From positions 1-64,000 of the forward strand of contig JANFNE010000013.1 in the NCBI GenBank assembly GCA_024867545.1: a stretch of DNA of 64,000 nucleotides. Direction: 5' to 3'. A program made the translations under genes and the position numbers. This DNA comes from Phytopythium helicoides. Its lineage: Eukaryota > Oomycota > Peronosporomycetes > Pythiales > Pythiaceae. The notes below the pieces were generated by a model, which saw only the letters and a list, made by a program, of their open reading frames with translations, ran no database searches and was not told the DNA's origin. Position 1 is the first letter of the stretch; each line of letters opens with the position of its first letter. Below, piece after piece: positions 24,048 through 33,477 of the stretch.

Positions 24048-25752
24048 ATGACGCCCCCCAAGCGCCCGCGCCCCGAGGTGCTGCGCGTGTGTCCGCACGT
24101 CTCCCGCGTGCACGCGGAGCGCTGGCGGGCGCTGCGGACGAGCGCTGGGGTCCCGCGGCGCGAGGCGGAGGCGCTGGCGAGGCGCCTGGGCGGCGAGAGC
24201 GCGCGCGAGGCGCTGCAGTGCCTGTCGTGCGCCTTCAGCGGCGAGCCGCGGGCGTGGATGGAGCACTCGATCCTGGAGAACCACGTCGTCGGTAGGTCGC
24301 TGGCGAACGCGCGGCGCTGGACAGGACTAACGCCAGCCGCAGCGCTGCTGGAGCGCAAGGACCAGGTCTACTGCGGCCGCTGCTGCGACTTCGTGTACCC
24401 CGTGGTCGCGCAGGGAGACGACGGACGCGCGCTGCTCGTGCGCGCCAAGAAGAAGCGGCCCAGGGTCTCGCTCGGTGCGCTAGTCGCGCTGTCAGCGCCC
24501 CGCCTGCTGCTCCGCGGGCTCGTCAACATGGGCAACACGTGCTTCATGAACTCGGTGCTGCAGGCGCTCGCGCACAACCGCATGCTGCAGGACTACTTCT
24601 TCGTCGCGCGCACGCATGATACGGGCATCTGCCAGCAGCGACGGAGGCTTCGAGCGACCGAGTCGGTATCTTCGACCTCGGTTTGCCTCGGCTGCGAGCT
24701 CGCTGCGTTCATGGAGATGCTGCTTCCCTCGTGGAACGGAGGCGGCCGCGGCGAAGACCATAGCTCTGCCACGCCAGTAGTGCCGCACAGCATCCTCGAA
24801 GCATTCTGGAGCGTCTTCCCGACATTTATCGGGACCGACCAGCATGATGCGCACGAGTTTCTGATCACTCTGCTCGGTGGACTTCATTCGCACACGCATC
24901 CTCGCGTCTTCGTTCAGGATGGTCTTTCCCCTCGGTTTACCCCTCGGGGTCGGAGCTTATGCGACTGCGCAGTGCATCAGCACTTTTCGGGCGTCTTGCG
25001 GTCGGAGCTCGAATGCAGCGAGTGCGGAACGACATCCCATAAGTTTGACCCGTTCCTGGACATATCGCTGTCACTTGATGCGGTGATGCCGAAGGTCGAG
25101 TCAGATACCTCTCCGGGATGTTTAACGCTCGACAATCTACTCGACAAGTTCACCGCTGACGAGGAGCTGCAAGACGTGAACCAGGTGTACTGCCCAAGAT
25201 GCGCCAAATATCGCGACGCCACCAAGCGTCTGAGAGTGCGGACGCTGCCCAACGTGCTCGCGTTTCATATTCGGCGCTTCGACTTTTACAAGCAGCGGAA
25301 GATCAGCGCGTTCGTTGAATTCCCACTGGCAGGGTTGGATTTACGAAAGTATGTGTCAACAACTCTGCCAGAATCCAGTGAGTCCAGCGATCCGATCAAG
25401 GTTGGTAGCGTACCTATCACGGTCTTCGACGGCAGAGAGGATCTGTATGACCTGGTAGCGGTGATCAATCACCACGGGGATAATGTGGATGGAGGCCACT
25501 ACACGACGTTTGTGGTGGACGGTAGCAGCTCTAGGCTGGGGCGCTCCAGCCAACCGAAGCAGTGGTTTTTGGTGGACGATGCGCATGTGTCGTCCGTGTC
25601 CGAGGATCAAGTGCGCGAGTCACAGGCGTAAGTGATTGCATCGATTGGTCGTGTTTCTGTTGCCTAAGCTTGGATCCTTTTGGCTTGTGCGCAGGTATAT
25701 TCTGTTCTACGTGCGTCGACGACCGAATGCACTTCAACTGATGCCGATGTGA
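24048..25752 (+). CDS. Ubiquitin carboxyl-terminal hydrolase, USP22/Ubp8-like
   Basis: Exons 24048-24291, 24343-25627 and 25695-25752 give about 528 aa. Intron 1 is only 51 nt with a CTAAC branch site; intron 2 has GTAAGT. The N-terminus carries a Cys/His-rich ZnF-UBP-like region (VCPHVSRVHAERW, CLSCAF, YCGRCCDF). The catalytic Cys box is GLVNMGNTCFMNSVLQAL (about residues 145-162), followed by the GTDQHDAHEFL box. Two CxxC pairs (CSECG, CPRCA) form the peptidase C19 zinc ribbon. The His box DNVDGGHYTTFVV and WFLVDDAHV come before the spliced end YILFYVRRR. Organisation and length (about 500-530 aa) match the SAGA deubiquitinase USP22/Ubp8, which removes ubiquitin from histone H2B; other ZnF-UBP USPs remain possible. 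Confidence 0.85.
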
Positions 25753-26037
25753 CCTCGTTGACCACACGCGACAGTCAGATTGGATGTGATGGCTCCTGAC
25801 TTGTACATCCAGCCGTTGAAATGTAGCCACCGGGAAAAATTGTGTCTTGACTCGGAATGACGCTATGTGGACTTGCAAGTGGCTCGTACGCTGTCTTGGA
25901 TCCTAGCAGTAGCAGCGAAAGTAACAGGAAGCTCCACCGGGCGATCAACTCAACAAGATCGTCGACTGTTTTTGATTGGACAAAATACCATGTGAATCTT
26001 CAACCGCATCAAAATCTTTCGGCGCAATTGCAGCATC
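25753..26037 (+). promoter_or_regulatory. 5' region of GT31-GT10 copy 1
   Basis: 285 bp with an ATTGG (inverted CCAAT) box at 25975-25979, about 60 bp before the ATG. Nothing else is recognised. Confidence 0.35.
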
Positions 26038-28879
26038 ATGCAGGTCGGTATGGCAGTTTTCGCAGCGCTTGCAGCACTTGCAGAGATCATCACAGAGGCG
26101 GTAGTGCCTCTTTCCGCGCCTGAGTCTGCATTGCTTTCCGATGGCGATGCGGACGGCGTTTTCTCAGCTTCGCACGCTCAAGATCTCGACTCCATCACTG
26201 AATTCCGGCTAGATTGCCCGCGGGATGGCGATGTCCTGGGCAACGCGTTCAAAGTTGTCTGCGCTATTACTGTTAGCGACTATGAACGCTTCGTGGCTCA
26301 GTACAATAACACAAAGCTATGCGTCGAGTTGAATGGCCAAGTGGCTAGGTGTGTGCCGCTTTTCCCGTCCAACATACACTTTGACAACGTTGCGACTGGA
26401 GACTACACGCTCAGCGCATTCATCGCGGGATACGACAATAACACACGCGACAGACACTGGCGAACGCCAGCAATCTCAATATCCGTCGTGGGTCGCGAGG
26501 TTGTCAAGTCGTATAACACGCAGCGTGGGGAGCAACTTCGACGCAAACACTCAATCCCAGCAGACCAGGATCTTCTTGTATGGGCGCGTGGACAGCTCGA
26601 GTACCCAGCAACAACTGATATGAGAGTGAATTTGCAGTTCAAGCACGAGAGTCAGAAGCCACTGCTTGTGATAGGAGTCAAGTCGGCGCTGCAAACGGAT
26701 TTCCATCTGCGCCAAGCGATCCGAAAGACGTGGGCAAGCAACCAAGAGCTACCAAAAGATGTTCGCGTGATCTTTATTGGATGCCAGGCAACGTTTGAGA
26801 CCGATACGGATCACGAAACCCAAGATCGGGTGCGTCAAGCGATACAACTTGAGCGGCAGCACTATGGCGATCTGCTCACCGATGAACTTGCGTGCGAAGA
26901 TAGCTACGCTGGTTTATCCTTCAAGGTATCTGAATTCATGCGTTGGACGATTGAGCACTTCAAATCTCCTCCGGCGTTCGTGATGATTGCCGACGATGAC
27001 ATTTACTTACGTGTTGGCAAGCTACGAAATGAACTACTTATTCTCCGAGAGGAAGCTGCAGACCAGCGTGTGCTCATGGGTCAGGTATGGAACAAAATGT
27101 TTGTGCGCCAAGTCAAGGCAGTACGTGATGAGTTTCATACCTATTACCTATCAAAAGAAGCATATCCCATGCAGAATCTCCCTGTGTTCCCATATGGACC
27201 ACACTATATCATGTCTTATGATTGTGCCCGATTCATCGGGAGAAACAGCAAGCGACTCCACGGTTTAGCAGGTCTTGATGATGTCAGTGTTGCCTTGTGG
27301 CTATTAGCCATCCAGGTTCACCCCCATCATATCCAACGATTCATGAGCTTGCGCGATGGTACTTGCTTAAATGATGCACTATCCTTAGCTGATTTATCCT
27401 CCCTCGGGATACAAATCATCCATAGCAACCTTCGCAGCGGAAATGAGTTCTGCACTGACTTCAACTCAGCACTGTGGCTAAAACCAGATCCGACCAAACC
27501 CGTCCGCATCGAGACACCTCAGCTCAAACTTTCGTCGGCACTCGACAATATCGCTGACACAAATGCAATCCGGATTACCACCAACGTGAATGGCGTCGAA
27601 TTTGCGTTCACTCCAGCACTGGAAACGCAAGCCGCTTTTGCTCACCGAGTGTGCGAACACTTGGACAACATTGTCGAGGTTTCACGCGTGTTTGCGGCAA
27701 TAACTTGTGAGGACGTGGCATCCCAAATCTTGTACCACCATCGCGCATTCTTCATCACGGCAAGCGAACGCAACGAGATCGATCTGTCTCGCATCGAGCT
27801 ATGGAAGCATAACCTTTTCTTGTCGGACCAAAATGCTCGACCCGTCTTTGTGGCATATTCAGCAGGCGCGTCATTCAGCCACGTTCTGTTCAAGTGCATA
27901 TTGGCAGCGATATACGCTTCAAACCCGGTCCTGATAGTGGACTTAGAGACTCTGCAGCAAATGTACGGAGTGGAGCCGGACCTTGTGATTGGGTCTGTGT
28001 TGGACCTTCAGTGTCAAGGTGGCGCAGATTGCAATGTCCAGATGCCTTCACTTGCACGTTCTGACTTCAACCCGTACGGCCGAACCATTTTGTTCTCAGG
28101 CGAGGCGTGGGGTATCAGCCACCTCGACGATAGCGTTGTGCTCGTATCAACGGTGTCTCATGTCCTCGAGGCTAAGCGTCACGTTTACATTCCAATGGCA
28201 AGTGCGTCATTTGCGGAGCGCCTTGACCACTCGCCGATTGATTTGCTGTCCCCATGGGAAGCGCGAAGGCTCGCAACACATCAAGAGAGCAACAAGAGTG
28301 ACGGGCTGCAAAGGCCGCGCAGGTTTTGTGCATTCTTGTACTCGCAGTGCGATTGGCCGCACCGACAGTATTTCTTCGATCTGTTGAACGCGATGGAGCC
28401 GGTAGACGCGCTCGGCAAGTGTGCTGGCACGGCCAAAAAGTATGAAAAGTCCGAGCGTGGGATATCGAGGCATCAACAATGGTATCTGGATGACGCGGTA
28501 AGGCAGTACGAGCAGTTCAAGTTCGTGATTGCGTTCGAAAACTCGATCGCGCATGGATACGTGACGGAGAAGATCGTGAATGCGTTTTTGGGCGGAGCGG
28601 GTCCCGATTTACTGGGGCAACTCGACGTCGGTGGCGCGATTGTTCAATCCTCGCAGTTTTATCGACTGCGGTGTGTTTGGAACTCTACGCGAGTGTGCCG
28701 AGTATGTGATGTTGGTTCACGGTTCTGCGGATCTGTACGAGGCGATGCGCCGGGAGGCACCTGTGACGGACATGGGCGTGTTTCACGAGGTGTTTTCGTG
28801 GCATCCGAGTGTTTCGAGTGCGAGTAGTGGGATTGCAGGAGCTGTAGAGAGGCTTGTTTTTGGTGAATCTGTGGTGTAG
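26038..28879 (+). CDS. Bifunctional glycosyltransferase, GT31-GT10 fusion, copy 1 (one frameshift near the end)
   Basis: Intronless. The N-terminal hydrophobic stretch (MAVFAALAALAEII) suggests a signal peptide or anchor, so Golgi/ER lumen. Residues about 205-470 form a GT31 (beta-1,3-galactosyltransferase type) domain: VIGVKSALQ, RQAIRKTWAS, VRVIFIGC, GDLLTDE and ADDDIYLR, with the metal-binding DDD at 319-321, then YCxxGPHY-like and LDDVSVALWLL. The C-terminal half is a GT10 (alpha-1,3-fucosyltransferase type) domain ending in the diagnostic IAFENSIAHGYVTEKI motif (about residue 830). The frame breaks at 28599-28601, where GGG replaces the GG of copy 2; the remaining 92 codons continue in the next frame to the TAG at 28879. 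The 3' half (from 27414) is nearly identical to copy 2. Confidence 0.85.
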
Positions 28880-28996
28880 TCGAGGTGTTAGTTAGCAAAA
28901 GCACGGGGTAGTCGAAGTATGTTTGGCTGACTTTGGGTGTTTCTACCGCATCCAGGCTGACACATCGATGCCGTGACAGAATGTCCTTCCGTTGAT
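27414..28996 (+). repeat. Inverted repeat, left arm (about 1.58 kb)
   Basis: This arm is near-identical to the reverse complement of 30428-32009. It starts abruptly within the GT31-GT10 linker (AATCATCCATAGCAACC). It runs through the GT10 domain and the 3' UTR and ends with an antisense copy of the last 18 or so codons of the neighbouring GT31 gene. Outside the arm the two genes are only moderately similar. Confidence 0.85.
28943..28996 (-). pseudogene. Remnant of a GT31 gene 3' end
   Basis: Minus-strand sequence here encodes INGRTFCHGIDVSAWMR and a stop, matching the last residues of the GT31 gene at 29066-30481 (INGRAFCHGIDVSAWMR). It has no upstream body. It marks the edge of the inverted duplication. 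Confidence 0.75.
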
Positions 28997-29065
28997 GTGC
29001 TTTCTAGCACTAAAATATTTACAATTGTCGCACAGCCTGGGAACCCGTCGAGGCGAAGATCGCCG

Positions 29066-30481
29066 ATGACCAGCTACAGCTCGTGCCGCCTTCGAGGTCT
29101 TCGCTTTCAGCTCCGCCTCCGCCGGCTGCAATGGGTCGTGCTCTCCATTTTGTGGCACGCCAGAATGCTTGACGCTGCGGAGCTTTTAGAGCTTGGGAAT
29201 GCCGTTGTCGGAATGCGTCAGGGCGAACGACAGAGCCTTCGCGTGCAGCTGCTGTACCCCCAACACGACACAATCACAGAACCGAAGACGGTGCTCCGCT
29301 GCTCAGTGCATCGTGTCTACAGTATTTCAGCCGGTGATCCACTCAAGCCATCCGTTGATGGTGAATCGATGTGCCGCCTGTGCTTTGAAGTGGATGGACA
29401 GAAGCCTGCGATTCACTGCTCGAGATTCACAAGCTACAGTCGTTTGCGTGTTGGCGAGTCGCGAGAAATGATGAGTCCTATCACAATGCTAAGCATCGGT
29501 AACCATACTGTGCAGTGTTTAGTCGAGTGTGGGGATGTTGTGACGGGCAAGTCGAGGCGCGAGGAATTCTGGGTCAAAAGAGATGTATTGGCTTCACAAG
29601 AGCATGTAATGGACCCGGCACAGTCCAAGAATTCCCAGCAAATACCATCGATTATTGTAGGTGTCAAGACTAGTGTGCGCCGAGGGATGCCGTTGCGTCA
29701 AGCAATTCGCACGACGTGGGCGAGTAGTTACAGCCGAGCACCTGATATTCAAGTTGTGTTCCTCGGCTGCCGTCTCCCGTTTGATGCTCACCTCGACAGC
29801 AACGCGTCGTGGAACACTCTCATGCTGGCCACCGAACTTGAGCGCAGAGCATACAATGATTTGCTCATTGAAGAGCTCGGCGATTGTGAAGACAGCTACT
29901 CCGGTCTGGTAAATAAGGTGACATCGTTCTTTCGCTACGTGACAAGAACCTATCCGAAAGTTTCAACTGTGATGGTCACAGATGACGATGTGTACGTCGA
30001 TTTGAGGCGTCTAAGAAATCTTGTTGACAGACATACAGTGAACACATCTAGTAAGTGTTTCTATGCCGGTCAAGTCTGGGAGGACCAGTTCGAGCAACCT
30101 GTAAAGCCTGTTCGAGACCAGAGAAGCAAGTACGCCGTATCTGAGCAAGAATACCCCCTCCAACAGTTCCCACCATTCGCATTTGGTCCACACTACCTGC
30201 TTTCAGCGGAGTGTCTACGTATTATCAGCGAAAACGAACGGCTTGTGCCTGCATTTCGTGGTCTGGATGACATCACAATCGCCATGTGGCTACTGGCAAG
30301 TAGAATTCATCCTCAACATCTGCCACAGTTCATGAATCTTCGAGACTCCTTATGCTTTGAAGACAGTGATATCATTTCACTTGCGGATACATCGTCAACA
30401 GGCATTTATGCTATTCACAACAACCTTATCAATGGAAGGGCATTTTGTCACGGCATCGATGTGTCAGCCTGGATGCGGTAG
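29066..30481 (+). CDS. GT31-family glycosyltransferase (single domain)
   Basis: Intronless, 471 aa. I chose the ATG at 29066 (MTSYSSCRL) because an Arg-rich stretch then leads into the hydrophobic LQWVVLSILWHA, a type II signal-anchor layout. The GT31 motifs are intact: IIVGVKTSVR, RQAIRTTWASS, VVFLGC, DLLIEELGDCEDSYSGL, VTDDDVYVD (DDD at about 306-308), AFGPHYLLSAECLR and LDDITIAMWLLA. Unlike its neighbours it has no GT10 domain. The role is probably transfer of a hexose or HexNAc to a glycoprotein or glycolipid in the Golgi; the substrate is unknown. Its last 18 codons fall inside the right inverted-repeat arm. It is convergent with copy 2 of the fusion gene (63 bp between stop codons). Confidence 0.88.
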   Translation: MTSYSSCRLRGLRFQLRLRRLQWVVLSILWHARMLDAAELLELGNAVVGMRQGERQSLRVQLLYPQHDTITEPKTVLRCSVHRVYSISAGDPLKPSVDGESMCRLCFEVDGQKPAIHCSRFTSYSRLRVGESREMMSPITMLSIGNHTVQCLVECGDVVTGKSRREEFWVKRDVLASQEHVMDPAQSKNSQQIPSIIVGVKTSVRRGMPLRQAIRTTWASSYSRAPDIQVVFLGCRLPFDAHLDSNASWNTLMLATELERRAYNDLLIEELGDCEDSYSGLVNKVTSFFRYVTRTYPKVSTVMVTDDDVYVDLRRLRNLVDRHTVNTSSKCFYAGQVWEDQFEQPVKPVRDQRSKYAVSEQEYPLQQFPPFAFGPHYLLSAECLRIISENERLVPAFRGLDDITIAMWLLASRIHPQHLPQFMNLRDSLCFEDSDIISLADTSSTGIYAIHNNLINGRAFCHGIDVSAWMR

Positions 30482-32009
30482 AAACATACCAAGTCAACCC
30501 AACCCACTTCGACTACCTCGTGCTTTTGCTAACTAACACCTCGACTACACCACAGATTCACCAAAAACAAGCCTCTCTACAGCTCCTGCAATCCCACTAC
30601 TCGCACTCGAAACACTCGGATGCCACGAAAACACCTCGTGAAACACACCCATATCCGTCACAGGTGCCTCCCGGCGCATCGCCTCGTACAGATCCGCAGA
30701 GCCGTGAACCAACATCACATAATCGGCACACTCGCGCAGAGTTCCAAATACACCGCAGTCAATAAAACTGCGAGGATTGAACAATCGCGCCACCGACGTC
30801 GAGTTGCCCCAGTAAATCGGGACCGCTCCGCCCAAAAACGCATTCACGATCTTCTCCGTCACGTATCCATGCGCGATCGAGTTTTCGAACGCAATCACAA
30901 ACTTGAACTGTTCGTACTGCCTTACTGCGTCATCCAGATACCATTGTTGATGCCTCGATACCCCACGCTCGGACTTTTCATACTTTTTGACCGTGCCAGC
31001 ACACTTGCCGAGCGCGTCTACCGGCTCCATCGCGTTCAACAGATCGAAGAAATACTGTCGGTGCGGCCAATCGCACTGCGAGTACAAGAATGCACAAAAC
31101 CTGCGCGGCCTTTGCAGCCCGTCACTCTTGTTGCTCTCTTGATGTGTTGCGAGCCTTCGCGCTTCCCATGGAGACAGCAAATCAATCGGCGAGTGGTCAA
31201 GGCGCTCCGCAAATGACGCACTTGCCATTGGAATGTAAACGTGACGCTTAGCCTCGAGGACATGAGACACCGTTGATACGAGCACAACGCTATCGTCGAG
31301 GTGGCTGATACCCCACGCCTCGCCTGAGAACAAAATGGTTCGGCCGTACGGGTTGAAGTCAGAACGTGCAAGTGAAGGCATCTGGACATTGCAATCTGCG
31401 CCACCTTGACACTGAAGGTCCAACACAGACCCAATCACAAGGTCCGGCTCCACTCCGTACATTTGCTGCAGAGTCTCTAAGTCCACTATCAGGACCGGGT
31501 TTGAAGCGTATATCGCTGCCAATATGCACTTGAACAGAACGTGGCTGAATGACGCGCCTGCTGAATATGCCACAAAGACGGGTCGAGCATTTTGGTCCGA
31601 CAAGAAAAGGTTATGCTTCCATAGCTCGATGCGAGACAGATCGATCTCGTTGCGTTCGCTTGTCGTGATGAAGAATGCGCGATGGTGATACAAGAGTTGG
31701 GATGCCACGTCCTCACAAGATATTGCCGCAAACATGCGTGAAACCTCGACAATGTTGTCCAAGTGTTCGCACACTCGGTGAGCAAAAGCGGCTTGCGTTT
31801 CCAGTGCTGGAGTGAACGCGAACTCGACGCCATTCACGTTGGTGGTAATCCGGATTGCATTTGTGTCAGCGATATTATCGAGTAACGACGAAAGTTTGAG
31901 CTGAGGTGTCTCGATGCGGACGGGTTTGGTCGGATCTGGTTTGAGCCACAGTGCTGAGTTGAAGTCGGTGCAGAACTCATTTCCGCTGCGAAGGTTGCTA
32001 TGGATGATT
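30428..32009 (-). repeat. Inverted repeat, right arm (about 1.58 kb)
   Basis: Partner of 27414-28996. The spacer between arms is about 1.43 kb and holds the body of the single-domain GT31 gene. Confidence 0.85.
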
Positions 32010-33361
32010 CGTATCGCAAGAGGTGATAGATCAGCGAAAGCAATCAGTTCATTGTTGCATGGAGATGAGCGTAAGTTTCGGAATCTTTGAACATGCTGCG
32101 GATAGACCTGAATTGAAAGTAGCCATAACCCCACACTAATGTCGTCCATGCCAGACAAGCCTCCGAGTCGCTGGCTGTTCTTGCCAATGAAGAGCGCACA
32201 ATCCATGGAAACGATGAAATACGCCCCCACCACGAATGGTGGCAACATCTCCATTGGATAGACAGCTTCTGACAGATAATAGCGGTGAGTAGGCTGCCGA
32301 ATAGCAGTGTTTGGCCGCATGTACATTTTGTCCCACATTTGCCCCAAATACAGACGCCGTTCACCCCGACGCAGTAAAAGATCATCTCGCAGCTCGTTGA
32401 TCCGCAAGTAAAGATCATCATCCCCAATCATTACAAACGGATTGGATGCATTAAAGTGCTCGACTGTCCAGCGCATGAACTCAGCAACTTTCCTATGCAG
32501 ATCTCCGTAAGAGTCATTACAATTGAGCTCGTCGGTCAGTAAATCACCAAATTCTCGCTTTTCCAAATCAACAGCTCGCCTCACTCTTGCTTTCTCATCC
32601 GGTCCGGTTCCAGCGTCAAATGCCATGCGACATCCAATAAAGAAGACTCGTACATCTGTCGGGAGCGACTCCTGGCTTGCCCAAGTCTCTCTCATGGACT
32701 GGCGGAGATCAAAATGGGTTCGTACAGCGGTCTTGAGTCCAATAATCAGAATCGGCTCTGTGTTTGCGTGTGTGGACTTGGACAAGGGGACAGGTTTTGG
32801 TTTGTTGCTGTTGTTGCGAGTCCGAGCCCATGCGAGTAGATTCTGGTCGAGGGGAAGTTGGTACTTTTGACGAAGCTGCTGCCCCGCTTTCTCCATTTGC
32901 TCCTCCATCAACTCCTCACCAACGACAGCAAATACCACGGTAGCTGTCTGTCTGTGTCTGCTACCGGCAGTCCCACCGTACCCGGCAATGAACGCGCTGA
33001 CCGTGTAGTTACCAGTCGCGACATGACCAAAGTACAGGCTCGACTCCAGCAGCGGCACACACCGTGCGACTTGTCCGTTCAACTCGACACACAGCGTAGC
33101 GGCGCTGTAGCTGTCGACGAAGCGGTCGTAGTCGTCCACCGTAATCCCGCAGACGACCGAGAACTCGTCAGCCAGCACCTCGCCATCGCGCGGGTAGTCG
33201 AGCCGGAAGTCCGTGATCGGGTCTGCGTCTTGAGCTGAAGCTGCGAGAGCGCCGCCGGCACCCCCGCCAGGAGATCCAGCGGGCTCTAGGACAGGAAGAG
33301 GCGGCGCGGCAGCCGTGAACAGCGCAGGGAGAGCCGCAAGCGCCAGCAGACTACGGCGCAT
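30545..33361 (-). CDS. Bifunctional glycosyltransferase, GT31-GT10 fusion, copy 2 (intact)
   Basis: Intronless, 938 aa from the ATG at 33361. The start was chosen because MRRSLLALAALPALFTAAA is a clean signal peptide, while the upstream frame lacks one. A GT31 domain spans about residues 205-470: IIGLKTAVR, RQSMRETWAS, VRVFFIGC, GDDDLYLR (DDD at 314-316) and MDDISVGLWLLS. A GT10 domain spans about 480-930: GEAWGISHLDDS, AFLYSQCDWPHR, IAFENSIAHGYVTEKI, then NAFLGGAVPIYWGNS. One polypeptide would therefore carry a beta-1,3-hexosyltransferase and an alpha-fucosyltransferase, acting in sequence on a secretory-pathway glycan. This copy shows the full frame that copy 1 has lost by one base. The promoter is shared with the disrupted GT31 gene at 33478. 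Confidence 0.9.
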   Translation of the reverse strand: MRRSLLALAALPALFTAAAPPLPVLEPAGSPGGGAGGALAASAQDADPITDFRLDYPRDGEVLADEFSVVCGITVDDYDRFVDSYSAATLCVELNGQVARCVPLLESSLYFGHVATGNYTVSAFIAGYGGTAGSRHRQTATVVFAVVGEELMEEQMEKAGQQLRQKYQLPLDQNLLAWARTRNNSNKPKPVPLSKSTHANTEPILIIGLKTAVRTHFDLRQSMRETWASQESLPTDVRVFFIGCRMAFDAGTGPDEKARVRRAVDLEKREFGDLLTDELNCNDSYGDLHRKVAEFMRWTVEHFNASNPFVMIGDDDLYLRINELRDDLLLRRGERRLYLGQMWDKMYMRPNTAIRQPTHRYYLSEAVYPMEMLPPFVVGAYFIVSMDCALFIGKNSQRLGGLSGMDDISVGLWLLSIQVYPQHVQRFRNLRSSPCNNELIAFADLSPLAIRIIHSNLRSGNEFCTDFNSALWLKPDPTKPVRIETPQLKLSSLLDNIADTNAIRITTNVNGVEFAFTPALETQAAFAHRVCEHLDNIVEVSRMFAAISCEDVASQLLYHHRAFFITTSERNEIDLSRIELWKHNLFLSDQNARPVFVAYSAGASFSHVLFKCILAAIYASNPVLIVDLETLQQMYGVEPDLVIGSVLDLQCQGGADCNVQMPSLARSDFNPYGRTILFSGEAWGISHLDDSVVLVSTVSHVLEAKRHVYIPMASASFAERLDHSPIDLLSPWEARRLATHQESNKSDGLQRPRRFCAFLYSQCDWPHRQYFFDLLNAMEPVDALGKCAGTVKKYEKSERGVSRHQQWYLDDAVRQYEQFKFVIAFENSIAHGYVTEKIVNAFLGGAVPIYWGNSTSVARLFNPRSFIDCGVFGTLRECADYVMLVHGSADLYEAMRREAPVTDMGVFHEVFSWHPSVSSASSGIAGAVERLVFGESVV

Positions 33362-33477
33362 GCCGGCAGTCGCACTGCGCAAGATCGCGATGTGCTTAAA
33401 GTATTGGCCAATGGAACGCGGACGGACCCGCGATCTTTTGATCTGCATCACTTTGGCTCTGCCGCGGTGGGAGGGGT
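33362..33477. promoter_or_regulatory. Divergent GT promoter with CCAAT/ATTGG palindrome
   Basis: The 116-bp gap between opposed starts holds the perfect palindrome ATTGGCCAAT (33403-33412), which puts a CCAAT box on both strands about 45-65 bp from each start codon. Confidence 0.5.
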
